Assembly (NCBI RefSeq): GCF_009184865.1
Contig: NZ_CP045096.1
Span: forward strand, 4,960,001-5,024,000
Reading direction: 5' to 3'
Length of the DNA: 64,000 bases
Source: Streptomyces phaeolivaceus
GTDB lineage: Bacteria > Actinomycetota > Actinomycetes > Streptomycetales > Streptomycetaceae
Both the position numbers and the translations under genes were made by a program. Each line of letters opens with the position of its first letter. Positions within the stretch are counted from its first letter, which is position 1. Positions 1 to 9,407 of this stretch are shown one piece after another. The notes under the pieces are model-generated. The model saw nothing but the letters and a program-made list of their open reading frames with translations, did no database searches and was not told where the DNA came from.

Positions 1-1834
1 CGTGAAGGAAGCGGTGCAGGCCGTGGAGTACCCCTCCTCCGTCGGCGCCACCTGGAACATCTCGATCCGGCGGCTGCGCGAGGAGTCCCCGGCGGCGGCC
101 CGTCTGCTCGAACTGTGCAGTTTCTTCGCGGCCGAGCCCATCTCGATGGGTCTGATCGGCAGCGACGCGATGATCAACGCGCTTCTGCCGTACGACAGGG
201 ACCTCCGCGCCCGCTACATGCTCGGCCGTGTCACCCAGGCCCTGAACCGTTTCGCGCTGGCGAAGGTCGACTCCACCGACAACTCGATCCAGGTGCACCG
301 CCTGGTGCAGGCGGCGGTCCGCGACAGCATGGGCGCGCAGAAACACGAGGACACGATCCACGAGGTGCACCGCATCCTCGCCTCGGCCCGGCCGCCCGAG
401 GGCGCCGTGGACGACCCCGCCCAGTGGGCCGGGTACGAGGTGATCTGGCCCCATCTGACCCCCTCGAACATCCGGGAGTGCTCGGAGGAGCAGCCACGAC
501 AGCTCATGGTCGACCGCATCCGCTACCTGTGGAAGCGTGGTGAGCTGCACGCCGCTCGCACCCTGGCCGCCCAGCTCGACGAGTTCTGGACCACCGAGTT
601 CCCGGACGCCAACGACGAGCAGGTCCTCAATCTCCGCTTCGAACTGGCCAACGTGCTCCGCTCTCAGGGGCAGCACCAGTCCGCCCGCGACCTGGACGAG
701 AAGACTCTCGCCAGCCAGCGGCAACTGCTCGGCGAGGGCCACCCCAGCATCCTGATCACCTCCGGCAGCCTCGCCGCCGACCTCAGGGCACTGGGCCGCT
801 TCAAGGAGGCCCTGAAGCTGGACGAGCGCATCTACCGAGGCTTCCGCGAGATCTTCGGCGAGGACCACCCCCGAACACTGTCCGCCGCCAACAACCTCGC
901 CATCGACTACCGGCTCGGCGGCAACAGCGAAGCCGCCCGCCGACTCGACGAGGACACCGTCCGCCGCCGGGCCGCCCTGCTCGGCCCACTGCACCCCTAC
1001 ACCCTGATCACCAAGGGGCACCACGCCCGCGACCTGCGCGAACTGGGCGACTACACCGGCTCGATCGAGATCCTGCGCGAGGTGCGCGAGAGCTACAAAC
1101 AGGTACTCAACCCCGATGTGCCGGAGGTGCTGCGCGTCGACAAGAGTCTCGCGGTCTCCCTACGCAAGGCGGGCCACCTCCCCGAGGCGCTGCGGCTCAC
1201 CGAGGAGGCCTGGCAGACGTACGCCCGCTATCGCGACCGCTACGGCAGCACCATCCCCGAGGCCCTGGCCTGCGGGCTCAACCTCGCCGCGGACTACTTC
1301 GCGACGGATCCCGTGAACGGCCCCGGGCGGGCGGTGATCCTGGTCAACGAGATCGTGGAGGGCTACAAGAACTCCTTCGGACTCGAACACCCGTTCGTCA
1401 TGTACTGCATCAACAATCTGTCCATCTACCACCGGGTTCTGGGGGAGCCGGAGAAAGCGGCGGAATTCAGCGAACAGGCCCTCGGCGCGCTCACGGCGGA
1501 CCTCGGGGAGGATCACCCGGCCGTCCTGTGCGCCGGGCTGAACCTCGCCAACGCCCAGAGCGATCTGGGCCTGAACGACCGGGCCGAGCGGGCGGAGCGA
1601 CAGGCGCTGGAGGGCCTGCGCCGACGGTTCGGCCCGGACCACCCCGATGTGCTGGTCAGCACCGGGAATCTCGCGAACACGCTCCGGCAGCTCGGACGCC
1701 AGGAGGAGGCCATACGGCTCCAGGAGGAGGCGGAGGCACGACTGTCCCAGATCCTGGGCGACGGGCACCCCGTCACCGAGTCGGTGCGCGTGTGGCGGCG
1801 CGTGGGCAGGGATCTGGAACCACAGCAGCTCTGA
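1..1834 (+). CDS. NB-ARC/TPR protein of FxSxx-COOH-system type, C-terminal part
   Basis: The gene is cut by the left edge; 610 residues plus the stop are visible. The first ~110 residues resemble the end of an NB-ARC/winged-helix module (the stretch around LLELCSFFAAEPIS and the later QVHRLVQAAVR is typical of the tetratricopeptide protein of FxSxx-COOH peptide systems). From about residue 190 to the end there are roughly 42-residue tetratricopeptide repeats of the kinesin-light-chain/TPR_10 kind, each with an LG..HP.TL....NLA pattern. Such proteins are thought to act as sensor/scaffold partners of a radical SAM maturase; those partners would lie left of the window and are not seen. The family name is from recognition by eye; the TPR architecture is certain. 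Confidence 0.8.
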   Translation, partial: VKEAVQAVEYPSSVGATWNISIRRLREESPAAARLLELCSFFAAEPISMGLIGSDAMINALLPYDRDLRARYMLGRVTQALNRFALAKVDSTDNSIQVHRLVQAAVRDSMGAQKHEDTIHEVHRILASARPPEGAVDDPAQWAGYEVIWPHLTPSNIRECSEEQPRQLMVDRIRYLWKRGELHAARTLAAQLDEFWTTEFPDANDEQVLNLRFELANVLRSQGQHQSARDLDEKTLASQRQLLGEGHPSILITSGSLAADLRALGRFKEALKLDERIYRGFREIFGEDHPRTLSAANNLAIDYRLGGNSEAARRLDEDTVRRRAALLGPLHPYTLITKGHHARDLRELGDYTGSIEILREVRESYKQVLNPDVPEVLRVDKSLAVSLRKAGHLPEALRLTEEAWQTYARYRDRYGSTIPEALACGLNLAADYFATDPVNGPGRAVILVNEIVEGYKNSFGLEHPFVMYCINNLSIYHRVLGEPEKAAEFSEQALGALTADLGEDHPAVLCAGLNLANAQSDLGLNDRAERAERQALEGLRRRFGPDHPDVLVSTGNLANTLRQLGRQEEAIRLQEEAEARLSQILGDGHPVTESVRVWRRVGRDLEPQQL

Positions 1835-1872
1835 CACTCGGCCGGCCGTGGTCTCTCATCTGGCGACCACGG

Positions 1873-2736
1873 CTACCTGACGAGCCAGCTCAACACACGC
1901 GTCATCACCCGTAACGCCCCGAAGTGCGCGGCACCCGGTTCGACCTCGACCCGGGCACCGGGGATGTTCCGGCCCAGCCAGCGGGTGTGCTCCACGGGGG
2001 CGAAGATGTCGTCCTCACCGTGCCAGAGCAGCACCGGCGTGGAGATCTTCCCCAGATCGAAGCTCCAGCCCGTGCTGAACGCCATGACGTCGTCCACCCA
2101 ACCGTCCGCCGAACTGCGCAGCCCCTCGGCGAAGTTGCGCTCCAGCATGTCCTGGATACCGGCGTCCGCGACGATCCACCGGTCGGACTCGGGCAGTTGG
2201 CTGGTCATCTCGGCGACCGAACCGGCCGGATCGGCGAGGATCGACAGCGAGCGGAGCCCGAGCGTCGCCGTCACCCGGTTGCGGCCGATCGACGCGTTGA
2301 CGTACTCGCGCACGTTCGACTCGGTCATGCCCTCGAACCAGTCGAGCCCCGGCGCGTCCCGGGGGGCGAGGCTGACCAGCGCGGCCACCCGTGTCGTTCG
2401 TTCCGGCAGCAGTGCCGCACAGGCCAGCGCGTGCGGGGCACCGCCCGAGCGGCCGACCACGGCGAAGCGGCCGATGCCGAGCGCGTCCGCGATGCGCGCC
2501 ACATCGGCGACCACGTCGCTCACCGTGCGGCCCGGCAACCGGTCGGAGTCCCCGTAGCCCGGCCGGTCGAAGGCGATCAGCCGGACGCCCAGGTGGTAGA
2601 GCACCCGCTCACGCGGCGCGGGGCCGAATCTGCTGCCGGGAGTACCGTGCAGCAGAAACACCGGCCGACCGGTCTGAGGCCCGCTGTCCTGGACCGCCAG
2701 CCGACGCCCGTCCGACGTACGCACTGTTCCCTGCAT
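1873..2736 (-). CDS. alpha/beta hydrolase
   Basis: This 287-residue alpha/beta-hydrolase-fold protein carries an HG oxyanion motif (FLLHGTPGSR), a nucleophile elbow GRSGG and a C-terminal catalytic histidine in GAAHFG. The ATG at 2736 is chosen because AGGGG lies 6 nt upstream; another in-frame ATG at 2742 sits almost on that Shine-Dalgarno sequence. It is convergent with the upstream TPR gene and separated by only 38 bp. The substrate cannot be read from the sequence; small ester or lactone substrates are usual for the family. Confidence 0.85.
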   Translation of the reverse strand: MQGTVRTSDGRRLAVQDSGPQTGRPVFLLHGTPGSRFGPAPRERVLYHLGVRLIAFDRPGYGDSDRLPGRTVSDVVADVARIADALGIGRFAVVGRSGGAPHALACAALLPERTTRVAALVSLAPRDAPGLDWFEGMTESNVREYVNASIGRNRVTATLGLRSLSILADPAGSVAEMTSQLPESDRWIVADAGIQDMLERNFAEGLRSSADGWVDDVMAFSTGWSFDLGKISTPVLLWHGEDDIFAPVEHTRWLGRNIPGARVEVEPGAAHFGALRVMTRVLSWLVR

Positions 2737-3288
2737 CGTCATCCCCTGTCGTCCCGTCCCGCCCGTGTGCCCCGCCGATCCCCGCCCGCGTTCTCCATCA
2801 ACCACCGCGACAGGCACGGGCTTCGAACCGCGTCCGTGTCGACAGTGACTCGGCGGGGGCCAGGGAGCGGCACCAGATCGCGGTGCGGCACGCATGGGTC
2901 GTGCGAAATGCCATGGACGTACGACACCGTGCGAAGGCACCGCACGACCTTCGCGTACGGCATGACGTGGTCGTCTGACGTGGATTCACGCACGACGGAG
3001 CGCGCGCTGGAATCGCGCGCTGCCGGAGCGCGCGCGGTGGAATCGCACAGGCCATGACGGAGGTCTTCCGTGACTTTCCGTCGGCCGTCGGCTCGATCCC
3101 CCTCACCGGCGGATGCCCGTGCTGGTCGCCAACTCCCCCATCCGGCCAGTATGCAGCCGGACGGCCACGCGGCCCAGACCGCGTGAGGCACCGGGCCTCG
3201 TGAGCGCCAGGTCTTCACCGGGAACACGCCAACACCGCACGACCGGAAGCGGGTCGGGGTGGGGCGGGGGCGATCGGGGCGGGGCGGG
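2737..3288. other. gene-free stretch
   Basis: No convincing gene is seen here. Long open frames exist on both strands, but they lack recognisable motifs and are what GC-rich DNA gives by chance. The stretch must hold the promoter of the hydrolase gene read leftwards. Its only clear structure is the short direct repeat described separately and a G-rich run around 3250-3290. Confidence 0.5.
2996..3046. repeat. short imperfect direct repeat
   Basis: Two copies of a roughly 21-23 bp unit built of CGGAGCGCGCGC and then GGAATCGC lie at 2996-3016 and 3024-3046, separated by 7 bp; the second has a 2-bp insertion. They fall in a non-coding stretch. No function is evident. Confidence 0.5.
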
Positions 3289-3735
3289 CTACACCGCCAC
3301 CAGTGGTGCGTCCTCGCGCCACTTCAGGATCTTGTCGAAGCTGACGATCGCGCCGCCGAGGCCCGGTTTGTTGCCGATGTGGACATGGTCGGCGAGTTCG
3401 CGGATGAGACAGAGCCCGCGGCCGTTCTCGGCGTCGGTGTGGGCCGGGCGGACCGGATGGCGGTGCGGGAAGCCGGGGCCGGAGTCGGCGACCTCGATCC
3501 GGCACTTCTCCCCGTCGAGATAGGCGGTGACCCGGTACGCCTCGGTGGTGGCACCGGACGCGACCGCGCCGCCGTGCTCGACCGCGTTGGCGCAGGCCTC
3601 GCTGAGGGCGATGGAGAGGTCGTAGGAGACGTCGGGGTCGACGCCCGCGGTCTCCATCGTGCCGATCAGCAGCCGCCGGGCGAGCGGCACGCTCGCAGCC
3701 TCACGCCGCAAATGGAGTGACCACCAGATGCTCAT
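3289..3735 (-). CDS. RsbW-like ATP-binding regulatory protein
   Basis: The 148-residue protein is a stand-alone HATPase_c domain of the anti-sigma-factor/serine kinase class abundant in Streptomyces. The N-box is seen as SEACANAVEHG near residue 50, the G1 box as DSGPGF near residue 85 and the G2 region as ENGRGLCLI near residue 105. Such proteins bind ATP and control sigma factors or their antagonists by binding and phosphorylation. No partner sigma or STAS gene lies beside it, so its target is unknown. It is transcribed divergently from the membrane protein gene at 4173. Confidence 0.88.
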   Translation of the reverse strand: MSIWWSLHLRREAASVPLARRLLIGTMETAGVDPDVSYDLSIALSEACANAVEHGGAVASGATTEAYRVTAYLDGEKCRIEVADSGPGFPHRHPVRPAHTDAENGRGLCLIRELADHVHIGNKPGLGGAIVSFDKILKWREDAPLVAV

Positions 3736-4172
3736 GCTCCAGCCTCCTGGCCGCGGCTCGACATACCGTTACGTATTGCCGCCGAGGGCCCCCCGCAATC
3801 GCCCCGAGGCCGTCTCTCCGCCCATACGGCGGATGCGTCACCCTCACAATCGGTGTATGCGGACCGAACCCTTCCGAATCACCCACCACATCGGCCACCA
3901 CGTCACCCACCGCTTTCGCCCCTCCGACGGATGTGGTCGGTGACGCTCCGGGCGGGCGAGTACGGCTGCGCGTCCATGCCGGGACACGCCACCCCCGTAC
4001 CTTTCAAGGCCACCGCAAGCCTTCATAGGCCACCGCAGGCGTTCAAGCCTTCAAGGGGCGCGGGGAACCGCGCGGCAAGCCCCCGCCTGAACACCGGCCC
4101 CCTCCTCCCCGTACCTGAACCCATGTACCCGCCCAACCCAGCGGAGCGCCCCGGTGCGATGATGAGCCCGCC
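3736..4172. promoter_or_regulatory. divergent intergenic region
   Basis: This 437-bp stretch separates two divergent genes and must contain both promoters. No clear gene is present. Between 4010 and 4050 the words TTCAAG and GGCCACCGCA are each repeated, and a Streptomyces intergenic repeat follows (separate entry). I cannot assign -10 or -35 boxes with confidence. Confidence 0.4.
4054..4084. repeat. Streptomyces intergenic palindromic repeat (GGGGCGCGGGGAACCGCGCG type)
   Basis: The stretch AGGGGCGCGGGGAACCGCGC followed by GGCAAGCCCC matches a short repeat that I know to recur between genes in many Streptomyces genomes. It can fold on itself through GCGCGG and CCGCGC. It may act as a transcription terminator-like or mRNA-stabilising element; that role is inference. 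Confidence 0.5.
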
Positions 4173-4985
4173 ATGACTGCCCCCCACCCACACCGGCCGA
4201 CCACCCCGCGCCGCACCCGCGCCGGAGGTGATCTCCGGGTTCTACGGGCCGCGGTGTTCGCCGCGGTCTGCGTCGTGCTGGCCGGGGCCGGACACGCGCT
4301 CGCCTCGTGCGCGGCCATCCCGCTGTGGTCCCTGGGTGTCGGTTTCACCGGTGTCTTCGCCGTCGCCGCCGCGCTGGCCGGACGGGAACGTTCACTGCCG
4401 GGCATCGCGGCGACGCTGGCGGTGGGTCAGACCCTGCTGCACATGCTGTTCGGGCTGGGCCAGCACGGGGCGACGGCCGCGTCGCGGACCACGGAGGCGA
4501 TGGACGCGCTGCTCGTCGAGCGCGCCGCCCGCTTCGTGTGCGGCACGACCGCGGCGGCCCTGAGCCCCGCGCAGGCCGAGCGGATCCTCATCGACGCGGG
4601 CGTCGGCGGCACGCATGCCGCCCACGGCCCGGCGGACACCATGGCGACCGCGGCGGACGCCTCCGCCCTGCTGCCGTCGCTGCCCATGATGCTCGGCCAT
4701 GTGCTCGCGGCCGTCGCCGCCGGGTGGATGCTCCGCCACGGCGACCTCGCGCTGCTGCGGCTGGCCCGGCTGGCGGCCCAGGAGCCGCTCGTACGGTCCC
4801 TGCGCGGAGCGTTCGCGCTGGCGCGGGCCCTGCTGTCGGGCCTCCCGAGCGCGCCGGAGACCATCTCGGGCGCCCGGCACGCCGTGTACGCGGCGCCCGC
4901 GGCCCCGTGCACGACCGCCCTCCAGCACACTCTCGTCCGGCGCGGCCCGCCGACCGCCGCTCCCGCCCTCACCCTCGCCGCCTGA
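4173..4985 (+). CDS. putative integral membrane protein upstream of the copper operon
   Basis: This 270-residue protein has hydrophobic segments near residues 20-45, 48-70, 75-95 and 155-185 and no enzymatic motif I recognise. It contains histidine and methionine residues in and near membrane segments (for example HMLFGLGQHG), which fits metal handling but proves nothing. Its position just upstream of and co-oriented with ycnI, sco and ecuC is the arrangement I recall from S. lividans/S. coelicolor, so a role in copper trafficking is an inference from context. A 213-bp gap separates it from ycnI, so it may be transcribed separately. Confidence 0.75.
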   Translation: MTAPHPHRPTTPRRTRAGGDLRVLRAAVFAAVCVVLAGAGHALASCAAIPLWSLGVGFTGVFAVAAALAGRERSLPGIAATLAVGQTLLHMLFGLGQHGATAASRTTEAMDALLVERAARFVCGTTAAALSPAQAERILIDAGVGGTHAAHGPADTMATAADASALLPSLPMMLGHVLAAVAAGWMLRHGDLALLRLARLAAQEPLVRSLRGAFALARALLSGLPSAPETISGARHAVYAAPAAPCTTALQHTLVRRGPPTAAPALTLAA

Positions 4986-5198
4986 CCGACACGGCACCCA
5001 CGCTCACTCCGCACCTGGGTGAGGAGTCCGTCGTACGGCGTCGAGGCGCGCGCATCCGCTCCGCTCCCGGCTCCGGCCTCGGCCCTGTGTCTCCGGCCGC
5101 CCCGACCGCCGGTTGACGGCGCGCGCTGTCCCTCTCCCACGTTTCCCACGTTCTTCTTCCTCGTTCTCTCCCTCACTCACTGTGGAGTGTCACCAGTC

Positions 5199-5954
5199 AT
5201 GAAGGCTTCTCGTATCGCCGCCGTCGGCGCCCTCGCCGGTTCGGCCGTCCTCCTCCTGTCCGGCCCCGCGTTCGCGCACGTCAGCGTCGCGGCGGAGGGC
5301 ACGGCCGCCAAGGGCGGATACGCGACCGTCGACTTCAAGGTCCCCAACGAGCGCGACGACGCCACGACCACCAAGCTCGAGGTCAACTTCCCGACCGACC
5401 ACCCGCTCGCCTCGGCGCAGCCGGAGGCCATCCCCGGCTGGAAGATCAAGGTCACCAAGGCCAAGCTCGCCAAGCCGGTCGAGCTGCACGGCGAGCAGAT
5501 CGACGAGGCCGTCTCGAAGATCACCTGGACCGCCGACGGCGACGGCATCGAGGCGGGCTTCTTCCAGAAGTTCCCGGTCTCCATCGGTCAGCTCCCCGAG
5601 AACACCGACGAACTGGTCTTCAAGGCGATCCAGACGTACTCCAACAAGGAGGTCGTCCGCTGGATCGAGGTGCCCAAGGACGGCGAGGAGGAGCCCGAGA
5701 ACCCGGCGCCCGTGCTCGCGCTGTCCGCCGCCACCGACGATCACCACGGCTCGGCCGCCTCCACCGCCTCCGACGAGTCGGAGGACGCCAAGGACGACGC
5801 CAAGAGCGCCGAGGCCGCGTCGAACGAGACCGCCGCCGCTCCCGCCGACAGCAGCGACACCACCGCCCGTGTCCTCGGCGTCGTCGGCATCGTCATCGGC
5901 GCCGCGGGCGTGGCGTACGGCGTCCTGGCCGGCCGTCGGCGCACGAACGCCTGA
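5199..5954 (+). CDS. ycnI: YcnI family copper-binding membrane-anchored protein
   Basis: The 251-residue protein begins with a Sec signal peptide ending ...GPAFA at residue 26, so the mature protein starts with histidine 27 (HVSV), the residue that binds Cu(II) in YcnI/DUF1775 proteins. The DUF1775 domain covers about residues 27-165. It is followed by a low-complexity Ser/Ala/Asp/Glu linker, one C-terminal transmembrane helix near 225-243 and an Arg-rich cytoplasmic end. The ATG at 5199 is chosen because it gives a clean signal peptide; the open frame extends further upstream without a plausible start. It heads an extracytoplasmic copper-delivery gene set. Confidence 0.9.
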   Translation: MKASRIAAVGALAGSAVLLLSGPAFAHVSVAAEGTAAKGGYATVDFKVPNERDDATTTKLEVNFPTDHPLASAQPEAIPGWKIKVTKAKLAKPVELHGEQIDEAVSKITWTADGDGIEAGFFQKFPVSIGQLPENTDELVFKAIQTYSNKEVVRWIEVPKDGEEEPENPAPVLALSAATDDHHGSAASTASDESEDAKDDAKSAEAASNETAAAPADSSDTTARVLGVVGIVIGAAGVAYGVLAGRRRTNA

Positions 5955-6035
5955 GCCTCAGCTTCTCGGCCCTTTCCCCTCGGCGCGCACGCGGCCCCGT
6001 GCGCGCCGGGGCTCGAACAACTGGGACAACTCTCC

Positions 6036-6731
6036 ATGCGGACGAACATGAAGTTCACGAAGACGAAGACGAAGAAGAAGACGTTCGCGGCCGGCGCCCT
6101 GCTGGTCGCGGCCGTCCTCACGCTCTCGGCCTGCGGCACGGGTGACGACTCCACGACCTCGGTCGCCGAGGTCTCCGACACCGGCCCGCAGCAGGCCGCC
6201 ACGGTCCTCGACCAGCCGTTCACCAAGCCGGACCTGGTCCTCACCGACACGAACGGCAAGACGTACGACCTCCGCAAGGAGACCGAGGGCAAGCCGACGC
6301 TGATCTACTTCGGCTACACCAACTGCCCCGACGTCTGCCCGCTGACCATGAACAACCTCGCGGTCGCGAAGAAGGAGGTGGCGAAGAAGGTGTCGAAGTC
6401 GGAGCTGGCGAACCTCCGGCTGGTCTTCGTCACGACCGACCCGGAGCGGGACACCCCGGCCGAGCTGGGCAAGTGGCTCAAGGGGATCGACTCCGAGATC
6501 GTCGGTCTGACCGGCGACTTCGACAAGATCCAGGCCGGCGCCCGCACCCTCGGTATCTCCATCAACCCGCCCACCAAGGACAAGAACGGCAAGACCGTCT
6601 CGGAGCACGGCACCCAGGTCATCGCCTTCTCGCCGAAGACCGACGGGGGCTATGTGCTGTACGGCGAGGACGCCACCGTGCAGGACTACGAGAAGGACCT
6701 GCCGAAGCTGCTCAAGGGCGAGAAGCCGTGA
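6036..6731 (+). CDS. sco: SCO1/SenC family copper chaperone lipoprotein
   Basis: This 231-residue lipoprotein has a lysine-rich N-terminus, a lipobox ending at Cys33 (LSACG) and a thioredoxin-like SCO domain. The copper ligands are visible as Cys97 and Cys101 in NCPDVCP and His191 in SEHGTQV. SCO proteins deliver copper to the CuA centre of cytochrome c oxidase; the S. lividans orthologue also serves morphological development. A second in-frame ATG at 6048 is possible; no strong ribosome site separates them. Its end overlaps the ecuC start by 4 nt (GTGA), indicating translational coupling. Confidence 0.92.
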   Translation: MRTNMKFTKTKTKKKTFAAGALLVAAVLTLSACGTGDDSTTSVAEVSDTGPQQAATVLDQPFTKPDLVLTDTNGKTYDLRKETEGKPTLIYFGYTNCPDVCPLTMNNLAVAKKEVAKKVSKSELANLRLVFVTTDPERDTPAELGKWLKGIDSEIVGLTGDFDKIQAGARTLGISINPPTKDKNGKTVSEHGTQVIAFSPKTDGGYVLYGEDATVQDYEKDLPKLLKGEKP

Positions 6732-7210
6732 GAGCACTCGCCGGACCCGCCGGACCCGTCCTGATCACCGCCGCCGCGCTCGTCCTGACCGCCTGCGGTT
6801 CCTCCGGCTCCTCTTCCTCCTCCAACGGCTCCTCCGCCGCGAAGCTGCTGGTGAAGTCCGCCTATATGCCGCAGCCCGTCACGGACTCCCTGGCCGCCGG
6901 TTTCCTCGTCATCGAGAACGACGGCGGTACGGCGGACGAACTGACCTCCGTCACCAGCGACATCGCCCAGGACGTCACCGTCCACGAGACGACCGGGCAG
7001 TCGATGCAGGAGGTCACGGGCCTGAAGGTCCCCGCCGACGGCGAACTCGTGCTCAAGAGCGGCGGAAACCACCTGATGTTCGAGAACCTGAAGCGCAAGC
7101 CGAAGGAAGGCGAGACGGTGTCCCTGCGGTTGAACTTCACCAAGTCCAAGGCCATCACGGTCGAGATGCCCGTGAAGTCGGCGACGTACCAGCCGACCAG
7201 CGGGCGCTGA
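6728..7210 (+). CDS. ecuC: PCu(A)C family periplasmic copper chaperone (ECuC)
   Basis: This 160-residue lipoprotein starts at a GTG that overlaps the sco stop codon. The lipobox cysteine is Cys23 (LTACG). The Cu(I)-binding set of the PCu(A)C family is present: His87 in VHETT, Met94 in QSMQEV, and His116 and Met118 in NHLMF. Such proteins take copper outside the membrane and pass it to Sco; in S. lividans ECuC hands Cu to Sco. The tight overlap with sco supports that partnership. Confidence 0.92.
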   Translation: MRALAGPAGPVLITAAALVLTACGSSGSSSSSNGSSAAKLLVKSAYMPQPVTDSLAAGFLVIENDGGTADELTSVTSDIAQDVTVHETTGQSMQEVTGLKVPADGELVLKSGGNHLMFENLKRKPKEGETVSLRLNFTKSKAITVEMPVKSATYQPTSGR

Positions 7211-7224
7211 GGGAGGTAGCACCC

Positions 7225-9399
7225 TTGAGCCGGTTGAGGCCGTCGTTGAGGCCCGCGCTGAGGCCATTCCTGAGGCCGTTGCTGTTGCTGTTGCTCGCCA
7301 CCGTCGGAGCGCTGCTCGCCGGTGCCGTGCCCGTCTCCGCGCACGCCGCGCTGACCGGCAGCGACCCTCAGCAGGGGTCGGTGGTCAAGGAGGCACCGGA
7401 CCAGGTGTCGCTCACCTTCTCCGAGAACGTCGCGATGTCCGACGGCTCGGTGCGGGTGTACGACCCCAAGGGCAAGGAGGCCGACACCGGCGAGGTCACC
7501 GACCTGGGCGGCAACAGCTACGCGGTCGGGCTGCACTCCGGCCTGCCCGACGGCACGTTCACCGTCACCTACCAGGTCGTCTCGGCGGACAGCCACCCCG
7601 TCTCCGGGGCCTTCACCTTCTCCGTGGGGGCTCCCTCCAAGACGACGGTCGCGGTACCCGAGAACGAGGCCGGCGGCGGGATCGTCGGCGGTCTCTACGG
7701 GTTCGCGCGCTACCTGTCGTACGCCGGGTTCATCCTGCTGGTCGGTGGCGCGGCCTTCGTGCTGGCCTGCTGGCAGCGCGGTGCCGGGGTACGGCCCGTG
7801 CAGCGGCTGGTGGTCTCCGGCTGGCTCGCGCTGGCCACCGCCACCCTCGCGATGCTGCTCATGCGCGGCTCGTACGCCGGCTCCGGCAAGCTCGGCGACA
7901 TCTTCGACCTCGGTCTCCTCAGCCAGGTCCTCCAGACGAAGACGGGCGCCGCCCTCGTCTCCCGCCTGCTGCTCCTCGCCGCTGCCGCGCTCTTCATCGC
8001 GGTGCTCTTCGGTGCGTACACGCGACGGGACGAGATCGAGGACGAGGACGAGGACGAGAGCGACGGCGAGGAGGAGAGCGCCGAGGAGGCCGGCGGCTCG
8101 ACCGGCGAGGGTGCCGATGGAGCCGATGGAGCCGAGGAGACTTCTCGGACTCGGGGTCGTGCGGGCACGTCCGAGCACGCCGGGAAGGGCTCCGGCACAC
8201 GGTCCGACGCGGGCACGGGCTCGGGCACGGGCTCCGACCGGGACGACGAGGACGCCGAGGACGACGGGGCCGACGAGGACTCCCACCACCGGGACCTCAC
8301 CTTCGGGCTGGCCATCGGCGGGGGCGTGGTCTCCGCCGGTCTCGCCGCGAGCTGGGCGATGGCCGAGCACGCCTCGACCGGCATCCAGACGGGCATCTCG
8401 ATGCCGCTCGACGTCCTGCATCTGCTGGCGGTCGCCACCTGGCTGGGCGGCCTGGCGACCCTGCTCGTGGCGCTGTTCCGGGCGCCCGCCGACGCGCCGA
8501 TCGAAGCCGCGGCCGTACGACGGTTCTCCCGGGTCGCGTTCGGCAGCGTGCTCGTCCTGACCGCGACCGGGATCTACCAGTCCTGGCGCCAGGTCGGCAC
8601 CTGGTCCGCGCTGACCGGCACGGCGTACGGGCAGTTGCTCCTCGTGAAGATCGGCCTGGTCGCGGTGCTCGTCGGGATCGCGTGGATCTCGCGCCGCTGG
8701 ACCTTGCAGCTGGCGGAAGCGCCGGCCGCGACGGAGCCGGAACCGGAAGCGGCGGAGGAGAAGGAGCCTGCGGCCGCACACGCGAGCGCCGGAGGCTCCG
8801 GACGCGCGGCCGATGGCGGTTCCGAGCGTGCCGCTCAGCTCGCACGGCAGCGGGCTGCCATGGCGAGCGCGCGGGAGAAGCGGATACGGAACGCCGATCC
8901 GGGCCGTACGGGGCTGCGCCGGTCGGTGCTGGCGGAGGCCGGCGTCGCCGTCGTACTGCTCGCCGTCACGACGGTGCTGACGGCCACCGAACCGGGGCGC
9001 ACGGTGGAGGAGGCCAACGCGGCCAAGGCCGCCGCGACTCAGGAGGACGAGACGTCGGGGGCGCTGGCGCTGGACATGTCGTTCGACACCGGGGGCAAGA
9101 ACGGCCAGGGCGTGGCCCGGCTGCAGATCGACCCCGCGCGCGTCGGCGCCAACGAGATGCACGTCTATGTCCAGAGCTCCGACGGCAAGCCCTTCGACGT
9201 CCCCGAGGTGAAGGTCGCCTTCACCCTGGAGACCAAGAAGATCGGCCCGCTGCCCGTGGTCCCCGACCGCGTCACCACCGGTCACTGGACGGCCGGCGGC
9301 GTGCAGATCCCCATGGCGGGCGACTGGAAGATCGAGATCACCGTACGGACATCTGAGATCGACCAGGTGACCGTCAGCAAGAACGCGAAGATCGGCTGA
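7225..9399 (+). CDS. CopC-CopD fusion copper transport protein (YcnJ-like)
   Basis: The 724-residue protein starts at TTG 7225, with GGGAGG 8 nt upstream; other upstream starts would run into ecuC. The N-terminus carries an odd tandem LRPSLRPALRPFLRP run before the hydrophobic part of the signal peptide. The CopC domain begins at His40 (HAALTGSDP), the expected first-residue copper ligand, and spans to about residue 135. Polytopic CopD segments follow, interrupted by an acidic, low-complexity insert around residues 265-350. A YtkA/FixH-like extracytoplasmic domain lies at about 610-724. It probably imports or exports copper across the membrane for the sco/ecuC/dtpA set. Confidence 0.88.
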   Translation: MSRLRPSLRPALRPFLRPLLLLLLATVGALLAGAVPVSAHAALTGSDPQQGSVVKEAPDQVSLTFSENVAMSDGSVRVYDPKGKEADTGEVTDLGGNSYAVGLHSGLPDGTFTVTYQVVSADSHPVSGAFTFSVGAPSKTTVAVPENEAGGGIVGGLYGFARYLSYAGFILLVGGAAFVLACWQRGAGVRPVQRLVVSGWLALATATLAMLLMRGSYAGSGKLGDIFDLGLLSQVLQTKTGAALVSRLLLLAAAALFIAVLFGAYTRRDEIEDEDEDESDGEEESAEEAGGSTGEGADGADGAEETSRTRGRAGTSEHAGKGSGTRSDAGTGSGTGSDRDDEDAEDDGADEDSHHRDLTFGLAIGGGVVSAGLAASWAMAEHASTGIQTGISMPLDVLHLLAVATWLGGLATLLVALFRAPADAPIEAAAVRRFSRVAFGSVLVLTATGIYQSWRQVGTWSALTGTAYGQLLLVKIGLVAVLVGIAWISRRWTLQLAEAPAATEPEPEAAEEKEPAAAHASAGGSGRAADGGSERAAQLARQRAAMASAREKRIRNADPGRTGLRRSVLAEAGVAVVLLAVTTVLTATEPGRTVEEANAAKAAATQEDETSGALALDMSFDTGGKNGQGVARLQIDPARVGANEMHVYVQSSDGKPFDVPEVKVAFTLETKKIGPLPVVPDRVTTGHWTAGGVQIPMAGDWKIEITVRTSEIDQVTVSKNAKIG

Positions 9400-9407
9400 A
9401 ACACACC

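Noticed and set aside
2739..3227. 162-codon minus-strand frame between the hydrolase and ATPase genes
   Set aside because: It has no recognisable domain, no good ribosome site and atypical composition.
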